Assembly (NCBI GenBank): GCA_022072085.1
Contig: JAJVII010000049.1
Coordinates: forward strand, 1 to 64,000
Reading direction: 5' to 3'
DNA from: Phycisphaerae bacterium
GTDB lineage: Bacteria; Planctomycetota; Phycisphaerae; JAJVII01
Length of the DNA: 64,000 bases
The position numbers and the translations under genes were made by a program. The notes beneath the pieces were generated by a model. It was not told where the DNA came from, made no database searches, and saw only the letters and a program-made list of their open reading frames with translations. This document shows positions 36,253 through 44,832 of the stretch, piece after piece. The first letter of the stretch is position 1. Every line of letters begins with the position of its first letter.

Positions 36253-36314
36253 TCTGAGTCGAGGTTCATCCAGCCGCGACGATAGCGGAGCCCGCCTGGG
36301 GCGGGAGAATGAAG

Positions 36315-36944
36315 ATGATTGAGGTTCAGGTATACAACCAGCAGGGCGAGCCGACCGGCACGCTGAACGTGGATGAGGCGTCGCTGGGCGGGTGTGTGCG
36401 CCGGGCGCTGCTCAAGCAGGCGATCGACGCCTACCACGCCAACCAGCACGTGGGCACGGCTGCCACCAAGAGCCGCGGCATGATCGCCGGTTCGACCCGC
36501 AAGCTCTTCCGCCAGAAGGGCACCGGGAACGCCCGCATGGGCACGATCCGGACAAACCTGCGGCGCGGCGGCGGCGTGGCGTTTGCCAAGCAGGCCCGCG
36601 ACCCGGGCAAGAAACTGACCCGCAAGATGCGAACGCAGGCCCGCAACTCCGCCCTCCTCTCCAAGCTCCGCTCCCAGGACGTTCTGGTCCTCGAAACCCT
36701 GAAATACGATTCGCCCAAGACCAAGCCCTTCGCCCAGTTGCTGGGCAAGCTGGGCGTGGATCGAAGCTGCCTGCTGGCGCTGGACAACTACGACACCAAC
36801 GTCTACCTGTCGGCCCGCAACGTGGATCGGCTCTCGGTCTGCCTGGGCGAACAGCTCAACGCGTACGAACTGCTGCGTCACCATAAACTGCTGATCACCC
36901 GCCAGGCGTTCGAGCGCCTGACCGGCGGCGGCACTGAGGATTAG
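36315..36944 (+). CDS. rplD: 50S ribosomal protein L4
   Basis: L4 lines the exit tunnel and in some bacteria represses the S10 operon. The sequence has the tunnel loop (ATKSRGMIAGSTRKLFRQKGTGNARMGTIR) and the C-terminal QDVLVLETLKYD and NVDRLSVC strands. ATG 36315 is preferred, with GGGAG seven bases upstream; ATG 36309 lies too close to that site. It is followed by rplW after 11 bases. Confidence 0.93.
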   Translation: MIEVQVYNQQGEPTGTLNVDEASLGGCVRRALLKQAIDAYHANQHVGTAATKSRGMIAGSTRKLFRQKGTGNARMGTIRTNLRRGGGVAFAKQARDPGKKLTRKMRTQARNSALLSKLRSQDVLVLETLKYDSPKTKPFAQLLGKLGVDRSCLLALDNYDTNVYLSARNVDRLSVCLGEQLNAYELLRHHKLLITRQAFERLTGGGTED

Positions 36945-36955
36945 GGATCAAGGCG

Positions 36956-37240
36956 ATGGATGCGCGCGAAATCATCATCCGGCCCCTGGTCACCGAGAAG
37001 GGAACCCACACGTCGGGCGACGCCCGGAGGCGGGCCTACCCGTTCGAGGTTCACCAGGACGCCAACAAGGCCCAGGTCCGGGCTGCAATCGAGAAGATCT
37101 ATTCCGTCCGCGTGATGGAGGTTCGCACCGCCAACATGCACGGAAAGTTCCGCCGCCAGGGACAGTGGATGGGACAGACCCGCAACTGGAAGAAGGCGGT
37201 CGTCAAGCTGCATCCCGACGACCACATCGACCTGTTCTAG
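36956..37240 (+). CDS. rplW: 50S ribosomal protein L23
   Basis: L23 sits at the tunnel exit and docks SRP and trigger factor. The 94-residue protein begins MDAREIIIRPLVTEKG. It holds YPFEVHQDANKAQVRAAIEKIY and ends VKLHPDDHIDLF, all family traits. Its tight spacing to rplD suggests translational coupling. Confidence 0.94.
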   Translation: MDAREIIIRPLVTEKGTHTSGDARRRAYPFEVHQDANKAQVRAAIEKIYSVRVMEVRTANMHGKFRRQGQWMGQTRNWKKAVVKLHPDDHIDLF

Positions 37241-37325
37241 CGGGACCGAGGCGAGAAATCGGACGATTGGCCAGGTTCAAACTCCGGCCCGATGATGAAG
37301 GCCGGGGGCAGATGAAAGTGGAACG

Positions 37326-38180
37326 ATGGCGATCAAGCGATATAACCCGACCAGCGCCGGCCGACGCAACGCGGAAGTCAACGACTACGCTGAGCTGACG
37401 CAGGGCAATGCGCCGGCCAAGGGTCTGCTCCGCAAGGGGCGCAAGACCGGCGGACGCAACAACCAGGGCGTGACGACCTCCCGGTTCCGCGGCGGCGGAA
37501 ACAAGCGCCGCTACCGGGTGATCGACTTCCACCGCACCAAGGACGACGTCCCGGCGACGGTGGCCAGCATCGAGTACGACCCGAACCGGAACTGCCACAT
37601 CGCCCTGCTGCACTACGCCGACGGCGAGAAGCGCTACATCCTGGCCCCGGTCGGACTCAAGAAGGGCAGCGCCGTGATCAGCGGCGATAAGGCGGAACCG
37701 CAGGTCGGCAACGCCATGGTCCTCTGGCAGGTCCCCCTGGGCTACGAGGTCCACAACGTCGAGCTGATCCCCGGCCGCGGCGGTCAGATGTGCCGGTCGG
37801 CCGGCACGGTGGCCCGCGTGTCGGCGAAGGAAGGCGACCACGTTCACCTGATCCTGCCCAGCGGCGAAGTGCGGATGGTTCACCGGCGCTGCCGGGCGAC
37901 CATCGGGCAACTGGGCAACGTCGAGTATGCGAACATCCGCGTGGGCAAGGCCGGCAAGACGCGTCATCGCGGCCGCCGCCCGCATAACCGCGGCACGAGC
38001 ATGAACCCGGTCGACCACCCGCTGGGCGGCGGTGAAGGCCGCAGCGGCGGCGGTCGGCACCCCTGCTCGCCGACGGGTCGGCTGGCCAAGGGCGGCCGCA
38101 CCCGCAACCGCCGCAAGTCGAGCACGCGGCGGATCGTCCGGCGTCGTCGCAGCGTGCGTTACGGGATCGTCAGCAAGTGA
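37326..38180 (+). CDS. rplB: 50S ribosomal protein L2
   Basis: The 284-residue protein shows RKTGGRNNQGVTTSRFRGGGNKRRYR, HNVELIPGRGGQMCRSAG and, near the catalytic centre, MNPVDHPLGGGEGRSGGG with the conserved His. The basic end (RRKSSTRRIVRRRRS) is typical. RBS-like AAAGTGGAA precedes the ATG. It is the largest gene of the S10 block. Confidence 0.96.
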   Translation: MAIKRYNPTSAGRRNAEVNDYAELTQGNAPAKGLLRKGRKTGGRNNQGVTTSRFRGGGNKRRYRVIDFHRTKDDVPATVASIEYDPNRNCHIALLHYADGEKRYILAPVGLKKGSAVISGDKAEPQVGNAMVLWQVPLGYEVHNVELIPGRGGQMCRSAGTVARVSAKEGDHVHLILPSGEVRMVHRRCRATIGQLGNVEYANIRVGKAGKTRHRGRRPHNRGTSMNPVDHPLGGGEGRSGGGRHPCSPTGRLAKGGRTRNRRKSSTRRIVRRRRSVRYGIVSK

Positions 38181-38203
38181 GAGCGAAAGTAACGAGGTAG
38201 ACC

Positions 38204-38500
38204 ATGGGTCGTTCGCTGAAGAAGGGACCGTATGTCGACGCCCGGCTGCTGGCCAGGGTCGAGAAGATGAACCAGACGGGCGCCCGGGACCCGATCAAGA
38301 CGTGGCGCCGCTCGTGCACGGTGGTGCCGGAGTTTGTCGGGCACACGTTCATGGTGCACAACGGCAAGATGTTCCACAAGGTCTTCGTGACCGAGGACAT
38401 GGTGGGGCACAAGCTGGGCGAGTTTTCCCCGACCCGCGTGTTCCGCGGCCATACGTCCGCCCGGGCCAAGGAAGAGGCCGCCGCTGCGGCTTCGTCGTAG
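38204..38500 (+). CDS. rpsS: 30S ribosomal protein S19
   Basis: The 98-residue protein begins [19 protein letters not shown]. It has [22 protein letters not shown] and [16 protein letters not shown], the usual 30S head motifs. The last residues (EEAAAAASS) form a short Ala-rich tail. AACGAGGT precedes the ATG. Confidence 0.96.
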   Translation: MGRSLKKGPYVDARLLARVEKMNQTGARDPIKTWRRSCTVVPEFVGHTFMVHNGKMFHKVFVTEDMVGHKLGEFSPTRVFRGHTSARAKEEAAAAASS

Positions 38501-38560
38501 GTCGCCGGTCAGGCCGGGACCCGGATCACAGAGGTCTAACTGTAAAGTGGAATCGGAACC

Positions 38561-38893
38561 ATGCCCTGGCAGAGCACACAACGGTTCGCCAAGATCACGG
38601 CCCGCAAGGCGCGCCTGATCACGGACATGATCAAGGGCTACAAGGCCACCTATGCCCTGGAGCTGCTGGAGTTCACTCACCAGCGCGGCGCCCGGCTGGT
38701 GGAGAAGGTCCTTCGCACCGCGATGGCCAACGCCGACGAGCAGGGGCGCGTCGACCTGGACGACCTGGTGGTCAGCGGCGCGTGGGTCAACGAAGGCCCG
38801 ACGATGAAACGGTGGCACCCCAAGGACCGCGGTCGGGCCCACCCGATCCTCAAGCGGACCAGCCACATTACCGTCGCGGTGGACGTGGAGTAG
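38561..38893 (+). CDS. rplV: 50S ribosomal protein L22
   Basis: L22 forms part of the exit-tunnel constriction. This 110-residue version has ARKARLITDMIKGYKATYALELLEFT, the AMANADEQ helix, and the β-hairpin loop with KRWHPKDRGRAHPILKRTSHITVAV. It fits between rpsS and rpsC as usual. Confidence 0.95.
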   Translation: MPWQSTQRFAKITARKARLITDMIKGYKATYALELLEFTHQRGARLVEKVLRTAMANADEQGRVDLDDLVVSGAWVNEGPTMKRWHPKDRGRAHPILKRTSHITVAVDVE

Positions 38894-38942
38894 CGAGTCA
38901 ACGCAGCGGGGCCGGTTGCCGGCCCGGATGAACGAGGTAGGT

Positions 38943-39683
38943 ATGGGTCAGAAGACGTCGCCCACGGGATTTCGGATCGGCATCACCGAGGACTGGCGCA
39001 GCCGGTGGTACCCGCCGCGCAAGAGTCTCTACGGCGAGCTGCTGGTCGAGGACGAGAAGATCCGCCGCTACATCGACGAGCGGCTCAACCGCCAGCCTCC
39101 CTACGCGGCGGTGAGCAAGGTCGAGATCGAGCGGACGGCCAACGAGATCAAGGTGATGATCTTCACCGGCCGACCCGGGCTGGTCATCGGTCCCAAGGGG
39201 GCCGAGGTGGACAAGCTGCGGGAGAGCCTGGAAGAGCTGACCGATCGGCGGATCAACGTCTCGGTTCACGAGATCAAGAACGCCGACCTGAACGCCAAGC
39301 TGGTGGGCGAAGCGGTCGCCGAGCAGCTCGTGCGGCGCAGCTCGTTCCGCCGGACGATGAAGCAGCGGGCCGAGGCGGCGATGGCCGCCGGCGCCCTGGG
39401 CGTGAAGATTCAGTGCTCCGGCCGACTGGGCGGGGCCGAGATGAAGCGCAGCGAGACGACGATCATGGGCTCGATCCCGCTGGCGACGCTGCGGGCCCAC
39501 GTGGACTACGACACGTCGGAGGCCCGGTGCACCTACGGAGTGATCGGGATCAAGGTCTGGATTTACAAGGGAAGCTACGGCGCGGAAATAGAGGAGAACC
39601 CCAGCGATGGCCATGATGCCAAAACGCGTCAAGTACCGAAAGGCGCAAAAAGGGCGAATCCGCGGAAGGGCCAATCGCGGTAA
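38943..39683 (+). CDS. rpsC: 30S ribosomal protein S3 (end overlaps rplP)
   Basis: The 246-residue protein starts [23 protein letters not shown]; the KH domain has [16 protein letters not shown] and the C-terminal half has [12 protein letters not shown] and VKVWIYKG-type strands. ATG 38943 is the canonical start with ACGAGGT upstream. After the conserved fold it continues for ~25 residues of basic, low-complexity tail. The last 77 bases overlap the start of rplP in another frame, so the tail shares DNA with the conserved L16 N-terminus. Confidence 0.95.
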   Translation: MGQKTSPTGFRIGITEDWRSRWYPPRKSLYGELLVEDEKIRRYIDERLNRQPPYAAVSKVEIERTANEIKVMIFTGRPGLVIGPKGAEVDKLRESLEELTDRRINVSVHEIKNADLNAKLVGEAVAEQLVRRSSFRRTMKQRAEAAMAAGALGVKIQCSGRLGGAEMKRSETTIMGSIPLATLRAHVDYDTSEARCTYGVIGIKVWIYKGSYGAEIEENPSDGHDAKTRQVPKGAKRANPRKGQSR

Positions 39684-40026
39684 CACGGTGGCCTTCGGCG
39701 AGTTCGGACTTCAGACTCTGGAGCGCGGGCGCATCTCGGCGCAGCAGATCGAGGCCGGGCGCGTCGCGGTCACGCACCACCTTCACCGTGAAGGACGGGT
39801 CTACATCCGCATCTTCCCGGACAAGCCGGTCTCCAAGAAGCCCCTGGAGGTCCGGATGGGCAAGGGCAAAGGCGAACCGGACCACTACGTCGCGGTCGTC
39901 AAGCCCGGGACGGTGCTGTTCGAGATCGGCGGCGTGGAGCAGGACATGGCGGTTTCGGCGTTGGCCCGCGTGGCCCACAAGCTGCCGGTCAAGACCCGCC
40001 TGGTCCAGCGCCGTCACACGATGTAA
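39607..40026 (+). CDS. rplP: 50S ribosomal protein L16
   Basis: L16 organises the A-site region of the 50S subunit. The 139-residue protein begins [20 protein letters not shown]. It has [47 protein letters not shown] and a C-terminal [18 protein letters not shown] lies upstream inside rpsC, which it overlaps by 77 bases. Confidence 0.95.
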   Translation: MAMMPKRVKYRKAQKGRIRGRANRGNTVAFGEFGLQTLERGRISAQQIEAGRVAVTHHLHREGRVYIRIFPDKPVSKKPLEVRMGKGKGEPDHYVAVVKPGTVLFEIGGVEQDMAVSALARVAHKLPVKTRLVQRRHTM

Positions 40027-40042
40027 TCGGACGGGAACAAGC

Positions 40043-40261
40043 ATGAAGATCAGCGACACGCGAAACATGAACGACCAGGAGATCGACCTGGAGATCGAGC
40101 GTCTGCGGGACCAGCTCTTCCACCTGCGGGCCCAGGCGGTCACCGAGAAGTTGCAGGACCCGACGCAGCTTCGCAAGGCGCGGCGGGACATCGCCCGTCT
40201 GTTGACGGTCAAGCGTGAGCGGGAATTGAACCAGGGCGCGGGAAAGGCCGCAGAGGCGTAA
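40043..40261 (+). CDS. rpmC: 50S ribosomal protein L29
   Basis: This 72-residue helical-hairpin protein has LEIERLRDQLFHLRAQAVTEKLQDPTQLRKARRDIARLLTVKRER, the L29 signature, with a short Ala-rich tail. The ATG at 40043 gives normal length; the longer frame upstream lies in rplP. It sits 16 bases after rplP and 6 before rpsQ. Confidence 0.93.
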   Translation: MKISDTRNMNDQEIDLEIERLRDQLFHLRAQAVTEKLQDPTQLRKARRDIARLLTVKRERELNQGAGKAAEA

Positions 40262-40267
40262 AGGCAC

Positions 40268-40564
40268 ATGGAACAGGCACAGGCACAGACAGGGCAGGAC
40301 GGATCCCGACCGTTGCGTCGGCGTCGCATCGGCGTGGTCCTCTCGCACAAGCGGGACAAGACGATCAAGGTGCGCGTGGAGTTCCAGACCGAGCATCCGA
40401 CCTACGGCAAGCAGATCCGCCGGCGGATGACCATCCACGCCCACGACCCGCAGAACGAGGCCCGCGAAGGCGACCGCGTGCAGTTGATGGCGTGCCGTCC
40501 GATCAGCAAGACCAAGGCCTGGCGACTGGAGAAGATCCTCCAGGCCGCCCCGCGCAGCGAGTAG
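40268..40564 (+). CDS. rpsQ: 30S ribosomal protein S17
   Basis: The 98-residue OB-fold protein has RRRIGVVLSHKRDKTIKVRV and HDPQNEAREGDRVQLMACRPISKTKAWRLEKIL. The N-terminus carries about 15 extra polar residues (MEQAQAQTGQDGSRP) compared with E. coli S17. It lies 6 bases after rpmC. Confidence 0.94.
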   Translation: MEQAQAQTGQDGSRPLRRRRIGVVLSHKRDKTIKVRVEFQTEHPTYGKQIRRRMTIHAHDPQNEAREGDRVQLMACRPISKTKAWRLEKILQAAPRSE

Positions 40565-40587
40565 GCGCAGAACGAGGGTTGTGAGCG

Positions 40588-40974
40588 ATGATTCAGGCTG
40601 AAACGTATCTGGACGTGGCCGACAACACCGGCGCCAAACAGGTCCAGTGCATCAAGGTGATGGGGCAGCACTCGCGTCGCGGCAGGTTCACGCGAGGCGT
40701 GGCCGGCGTGGGCGATATCATCGTCGCGGCCGTCAAGAAGGCGCTGCCCAGCGGCGAGGTGAAGAAGGGCGAGGTCGTGCGGTGTGTGGTCGTGCGGACC
40801 CGCAACGCGACCCGGCGAAGCGACGGCAGCTACGTCCGGTTCGACTCCAACGCCGCGGTGATCATCGACCTCAAGGGCGAGCCGCGCGGCACCCGCATCT
40901 TCGGCGCGGTGGCCCGCGAGCTGCGGGAGAAGAACTTCATGAAGATCGTCTCGCTCGCCAGCGAGGTGGTCTGA
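40588..40974 (+). CDS. rplN: 50S ribosomal protein L14
   Basis: The 128-residue protein begins [24 protein letters not shown]. It has the L14 loop [25 protein letters not shown] and [31 protein letters not shown]. It is a few residues longer than the common 122, through a slightly longer N-terminal half. RBS-like GAGGG lies upstream. Confidence 0.96.
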   Translation: MIQAETYLDVADNTGAKQVQCIKVMGQHSRRGRFTRGVAGVGDIIVAAVKKALPSGEVKKGEVVRCVVVRTRNATRRSDGSYVRFDSNAAVIIDLKGEPRGTRIFGAVARELREKNFMKIVSLASEVV

Positions 40975-40976
40975 GG

Positions 40977-41005
40977 ATCCAAGCCCTGCCGCCTGCGGCT
41001 GGGAT
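40977..41005 (+). repeat. Intercistronic hairpin element before rplX
   Basis: This 29-base element shares 25 positions with the one before rplJ (21833-21861). The differences fall mostly in the loop and as C/T changes that keep pairing through G-T wobble, so the hairpin shape is kept. Confidence 0.6.
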
Positions 41006-41018
41006 GGAGAAAGCGACG

Positions 41019-41369
41019 ATGAGGATCAAGAAGGGCGACTTGGTGGAAGTGAGCGTCGGACGCGATGCGGCCCGCAGCGAGGGCCATCGCGCCCGCGGGC
41101 GGGTGCTGTCGGTGGACGAGGCGTCCAACCGCGTCACCATCGAGGGCGTGAACCTCGTGTACAAGCACGTCCGCCCCAGCCGCAAGAACCCCCGGGGCGG
41201 GCGTCTGCACATCGAGCGCCCGGTGCACCTGTCCAACGTGATGCCCGTGTGCCCCAAGTGCGATGAGGGCGCCCGGGTGGGATACCGCGTGAACGACGAC
41301 GGCAGCAAGGAGCGCGTCTGCCGCGCCTGCGGGACCGGCCTGGGCCAGGTCCGCAGCGCCGGGAAATAG
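41019..41369 (+). CDS. rplX: 50S ribosomal protein L24
   Basis: L24 is an early assembly protein with a KOW motif: MRIKKGDLVEVSVGRD, then GRVLSVDEASNRVTIEGVNLVYKHVRPS. The end holds a zinc-ribbon-like pair (VCPKCDEGARVGYRV and VCRACGTG), four Cys in CxxC form. GGAGAAAG precedes ATG 41019; an in-frame ATG at 41004 would add five residues but overlaps that site. Length is 116. Confidence 0.94.
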   Translation: MRIKKGDLVEVSVGRDAARSEGHRARGRVLSVDEASNRVTIEGVNLVYKHVRPSRKNPRGGRLHIERPVHLSNVMPVCPKCDEGARVGYRVNDDGSKERVCRACGTGLGQVRSAGK

Positions 41370-41393
41370 TGAAGACCAGGAATGGATAGAGCT

Positions 41394-41939
41394 ATGGATC
41401 GCCTCAAGGAAAAATACGTCAAGCAGGTCGTGCCGGCCCTCAAGCAGGAACTCGGCCGCGACAACCTCATGGCCATTCCCCGCCTGGTCAAGGTGGTCAT
41501 CAGCATGGGGCTGGGCAAGGCCAAAGAGAACAAGAAGATCATGGAGGAGGCCGTCACCCACCTGACCGTGATCTCCGGGCAGAAGCCGCTGGTCTGCCGG
41601 GCCCGCAAGTCGGTCAGCAACTTCAAGCTCCGCGAGGGCAACGAGATCGGCCTGAAGGTCACGTTGCGTCGCCAGCGGATGTTCGAGTTCCTGGATCGGC
41701 TGATCTCGGTGACCATCCCCCGCGTCCGCGACTTCCGCGGGCTGGACCCCAAGGGGTTTGACGGGCGGGGCAACTACAACATGGGACTGACCGAGCAGAA
41801 CGTGTTCGCGGAGATCGACCCGGACAGCGTGGAAACGGTGCTCGGCATGAATATCTCGATCGCGACGACGGCCGGCGATGACGCGTCGGCCCGGCTGCTG
41901 CTGACCAAGTTGGGCATGCCGTTCCGGACGGAGAACTGA
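41394..41939 (+). CDS. rplE: 50S ribosomal protein L5
   Basis: L5 contacts 5S rRNA and the P-site tRNA. The sequence starts [20 protein letters not shown]. It has [43 protein letters not shown] and [27 protein letters not shown] 41394 gives 181 residues, matching the family; ATG 41382 directly abuts its AGGA and is less likely. Confidence 0.95.
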   Translation: MDRLKEKYVKQVVPALKQELGRDNLMAIPRLVKVVISMGLGKAKENKKIMEEAVTHLTVISGQKPLVCRARKSVSNFKLREGNEIGLKVTLRRQRMFEFLDRLISVTIPRVRDFRGLDPKGFDGRGNYNMGLTEQNVFAEIDPDSVETVLGMNISIATTAGDDASARLLLTKLGMPFRTEN

Positions 41940-41973
41940 ACCATCCACCGACGGCGGCAAGCCTGGAGGAAAT

Positions 41974-42159
41974 ATGTCGACCAAGGCCCAGTTCAACAAG
42001 ATCGGCAAGGCGCCCAAGTTCCGCAACCGCGTCCGCAACCGCTGCCAGCTCTGCGGGCGGCCCCGGGGCGTCTACCGCAAGTTCCGCATCTGCCGCATCT
42101 GCCTGCGGAAGCTGGCCCTCCAGGGCAAGGTGCCGGGCATGATGAAGGCGAGCTGGTAA
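41974..42159 (+). CDS. rpsN: 30S ribosomal protein S14, zinc-binding type
   Basis: The 61-residue short S14 has two CxxC pairs (CQLCGRPRG and CRICLRKLA), the zinc-binding C+ form, and ends GMMKASW. Short zinc-type S14 is normal in the spc operon. GGAGGAAAT precedes the ATG. Confidence 0.96.
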   Translation: MSTKAQFNKIGKAPKFRNRVRNRCQLCGRPRGVYRKFRICRICLRKLALQGKVPGMMKASW

Positions 42160-42225
42160 CAGGACCCGGACCCGTCCGGCGGGGCCGGGGCAAATGAGAC
42201 TCAAAGCAGAAAGCGTCGAACGAGC

Positions 42226-42618
42226 ATGAATGACACTGTCGCCGATATGCTGACGCGGATCCGCAATGCGGTCGCCGCCGGCCACACGAAGACCGACATC
42301 CGCCGGTCCAAGATCTGCCTGGGCATCGCCCGTGTGCTCAAGGACGAGGGATACATCCAGGACTTCAAGGAGGTCGACGACGACCGCCAGGGCCTGATCC
42401 GCGTCTACCTGAAGTACGGCCCGCAGGGCGAGCGCGTGATCCAGGAGATCGCCAGCTACAGCAAGCCCGGTCGGCGCGTCTATCGCGGCGCCGCGAACCT
42501 GCCCCGCGTGCTCAACGGGCTGGGCATCTGCGTGGTCTCCACCAGCAGCGGCGTCCTGAGCGACCGCCAGTGCCGCGAGAAGAAGGTCGGCGGCGAGGTT
42601 CTCTGCATCGTCAGCTAG
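42226..42618 (+). CDS. rpsH: 30S ribosomal protein S8
   Basis: The 130-residue protein has MNDTVADMLTRIRNAVAAGH, the IARVLKDEGYIQDF helix, and the C-terminal rRNA-binding stretch GLGICVVSTSSGVLSDRQCREKKVGGEVLC. In many bacteria S8 represses the spc operon. Length is normal. Confidence 0.96.
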   Translation: MNDTVADMLTRIRNAVAAGHTKTDIRRSKICLGIARVLKDEGYIQDFKEVDDDRQGLIRVYLKYGPQGERVIQEIASYSKPGRRVYRGAANLPRVLNGLGICVVSTSSGVLSDRQCREKKVGGEVLCIVS

Positions 42619-42647
42619 CAGCGCACCGCAGTGCGAGGAAGTCGGAT

Positions 42648-43205
42648 ATGTCACGAATCGGAAACAAACCCGTCCCGGTGCCCTCGGGCGTGACCGTCAA
42701 GGTCGCCGGCGCCTCGGTGTCGGTCAAGGGCCCCAAGGGCGAGCTGGCCACCGCGGTCCCGCAGGGCGTCTCGGTCGCCTTCGACGAAGCCAAGCGCGTG
42801 CTCGTCGTCACCCGCGCCTCCGACGCCAAGAAGCACAAGGCCCTGCACGGGCTGGTGCGGGCGCTGCTGGCCAACAACGTTCACGGCGTGACGGTCGGCT
42901 ACACCAAGGGGCTGGAAATCGTCGGCGTCGGATATAATGCCCGGGTTCAGGGCAACAAGCTGCTGCTGACCGTGGGCTTTGCCAACGTGGTCGAGCGCGT
43001 GATACCGGTCGGGGTGAAGGTGGAACTGCCCCAGCCGACCAAGATCGTCATCAGCGGTCCGGACAAGCAGGCGGTCGGGCATTTCGCCACGGACGTCCGC
43101 AAGGTCCGCCCCCCCGAGCCGTACAAGGGCAAGGGCATCCGCTTCGACGGCGAGGTCGTCCGCCGCAAGCCGGGCAAGGCCTTCGCCGGCGGGGCGCCCG
43201 CGTAA
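42648..43205 (+). CDS. rplF: 50S ribosomal protein L6
   Basis: The 185-residue protein begins MSRIGNKPVPVPSGVTV. It has two repeated α/β domains, with VKGPKGEL and LEIVGVGYNARVQGNKLLL, and the rRNA-binding end VRKVRPPEPYKGKGIRF. ATG 42648 was chosen for the canonical start and the GAGGAAG upstream. Confidence 0.96.
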   Translation: MSRIGNKPVPVPSGVTVKVAGASVSVKGPKGELATAVPQGVSVAFDEAKRVLVVTRASDAKKHKALHGLVRALLANNVHGVTVGYTKGLEIVGVGYNARVQGNKLLLTVGFANVVERVIPVGVKVELPQPTKIVISGPDKQAVGHFATDVRKVRPPEPYKGKGIRFDGEVVRRKPGKAFAGGAPA

Positions 43206-43256
43206 CGCGATCGGACCGATGGGTTCCAGTTTGGCTCTTGGGATTCGAGTTGAGAC

Positions 43257-43625
43257 ATGGATCGTAACAAGGCAAAAGTCAGCAATCGTGGCCGGCGTCG
43301 CCAGCGGATCCGCAAGAAGGTGTTCGGCACGCCGGACCGCCCGCGGCTGAGCGTGTTCCGCTCCGGCCGGCACATGTACGCCCAGATCATCAACGACTCG
43401 ACCGGCGTGACGCTGGTGTCGGCTTCGACCCGCGACAAGCTGCTGGCCGAGCAACTGGGCAAGACGGGCAACCGGTCGGCGGCCGGCGCCGTCGGGCAGG
43501 CGATCGCCGAGCGGGCCCGGGCCGCTCACATCGACAAGGTGGTCTTCGACCGCGGCGGGTATCGTTACCAGGGCCGCGTGAAGGAACTGGCGGACGCCGC
43601 CCGCAAGGCGGGGTTGAGTTTCTAG
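43257..43625 (+). CDS. rplR: 50S ribosomal protein L18
   Basis: L18 binds 5S rRNA with L5. The 122-residue protein has a basic N-terminus ([27 protein letters not shown]), then [20 protein letters not shown] and the closing [23 protein letters not shown]. It lies between rplF and rpsE, its usual place. Confidence 0.96.
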   Translation: MDRNKAKVSNRGRRRQRIRKKVFGTPDRPRLSVFRSGRHMYAQIINDSTGVTLVSASTRDKLLAEQLGKTGNRSAAGAVGQAIAERARAAHIDKVVFDRGGYRYQGRVKELADAARKAGLSF

Positions 43626-43690
43626 CGAGCAGGCCGGGCGGTTGCAGCCGCCCGGCGATTGGGTGAGCAGTCGCCCGGATCGCACAGGAG

Positions 43691-44191
43691 ATGCAAGTGT
43701 CGCGCGAACGTGAACAGAACGAAGAACAGGGCCTTCAGGACATCGTCGTGAAGATTTACCGAACGGCCAAGGTCGTCAAGGGCGGCCGTCGGTTCAGCTT
43801 CGGCGCCCTGGTGGTCGTCGGCGACCGGCGCGGCAACGTCGGCATCGGATACGGCAAGGCCAACGAAGTGCCCCCCTCGGTCGAGAAGGGCATCAAGGAA
43901 GCCAAGAAGCAGATGCAGACCGTGAACCTGGCCGCCCACACGATTCCGCACCAGGCGATCGGGCGCCACGGCGCCAGCAAGGTCGTGCTGGTCCCGGCTG
44001 CCCCGGGCACCGGCGTGATTGCCGGCGACAGCGTTCGCGCGGTGCTGGAACTGGCCGGCGTGCACGACGTGCTGACCAAGGCCTACGGTTCGACCAGTCC
44101 CAAGAACCTGGTCAAGGCCACCATGAACGCCCTGCTGGGGCTGCGGACGCGGGCCCAGGTGGAAGAGCTGCGAGGAGTCAAGCTGTCATGA
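43691..44191 (+). CDS. rpsE: 30S ribosomal protein S5
   Basis: The 166-residue protein has RTAKVVKGGRRFSFGALVVVGDRRGNVGIGYGKANEVPPSVEKGI and AAPGTGVIAGDSVRAVLELAGVHDVLTKAYGSTSP. These cover the dsRBD-like and the C-terminal domain. The upstream gap holds a CCGGGCGG/CCGCCCGG hairpin near 43635. Its stop overlaps the rplO start by four bases, which leaves no room for rpmD. Confidence 0.96.
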   Translation: MQVSREREQNEEQGLQDIVVKIYRTAKVVKGGRRFSFGALVVVGDRRGNVGIGYGKANEVPPSVEKGIKEAKKQMQTVNLAAHTIPHQAIGRHGASKVVLVPAAPGTGVIAGDSVRAVLELAGVHDVLTKAYGSTSPKNLVKATMNALLGLRTRAQVEELRGVKLS

Positions 44192-44814
44192 TGCTCCACG
44201 ATATCACCGCGGCCGTCGGGGCCAGCAAGAAGCACCGCCGTCGCGGCCGGGGAACCGGCAGCGGGCGCGGCAAGACCAGCGGGCGCGGCCACAAGGGCCA
44301 GCTCGCCCGGGCCGGCTCGCGGCAGCATGCTCTGAAAGAGGGCGGCTCGATCCCGATGTACCGCCGCCTGCCCATTCGCGGCTTCTCCAACTTCGGCTTC
44401 ACCACCGAATACCAGGTGGTCAACGTCGCGGACCTGGAGCGGCACTGCGAGGACGGCGCCGAGGTCACCGTGGCGGCGCTGGCCCAGGTGGGCCTGGTCC
44501 GCTCGGCCCAGGCGAAGCTCAAGGTCCTCGGCGACGGCAAGCTGAGCAAGAAGCTGACGGTGACGGCCGATCGGCTGAGCGCGTCGGCCAAGCAGAAGAT
44601 CGTCGACGCGGGCGGGACGGTGACCGAGCTGTCCCCGGCGCCCAAGCCGCGCGTCAAGGTTCAGCCGCCGGCCCCCGCAGCCCCCGCTGAGCCAGCCAAG
44701 GGGAAGAAGGAAAAGGGCAAGGACAGGGGCGGCGAGTCGGCTGAGGGCGAGAAGCCCAAGAAGCAGCCCAAGCCCAAGAAGAAGGACGAGGGCGAAACCG
44801 AAACCGCGAACTGA
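44188..44814 (+). CDS. rplO: 50S ribosomal protein L15 with extended acidic-basic tail
   Basis: The L15 part (residues 1-150) begins MMLHDITAAVGASKKHRRRGRGTGSGRGKTSGRGHKGQ. It has RLPIRGFSNFGF and VDAGGTVTEL. It then continues for about 58 residues of Lys, Pro, Glu and Ala low-complexity (for example KGKKEKGKDRGGES), making 208 residues against about 145 in E. coli. The start overlaps rpsE by ATGA. The tail is disordered and probably solvent-exposed. Confidence 0.95.
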   Translation: MMLHDITAAVGASKKHRRRGRGTGSGRGKTSGRGHKGQLARAGSRQHALKEGGSIPMYRRLPIRGFSNFGFTTEYQVVNVADLERHCEDGAEVTVAALAQVGLVRSAQAKLKVLGDGKLSKKLTVTADRLSASAKQKIVDAGGTVTELSPAPKPRVKVQPPAPAAPAEPAKGKKEKGKDRGGESAEGEKPKKQPKPKKKDEGETETAN

Positions 44815-44832
44815 GAACGGCGTAACCGAGCC

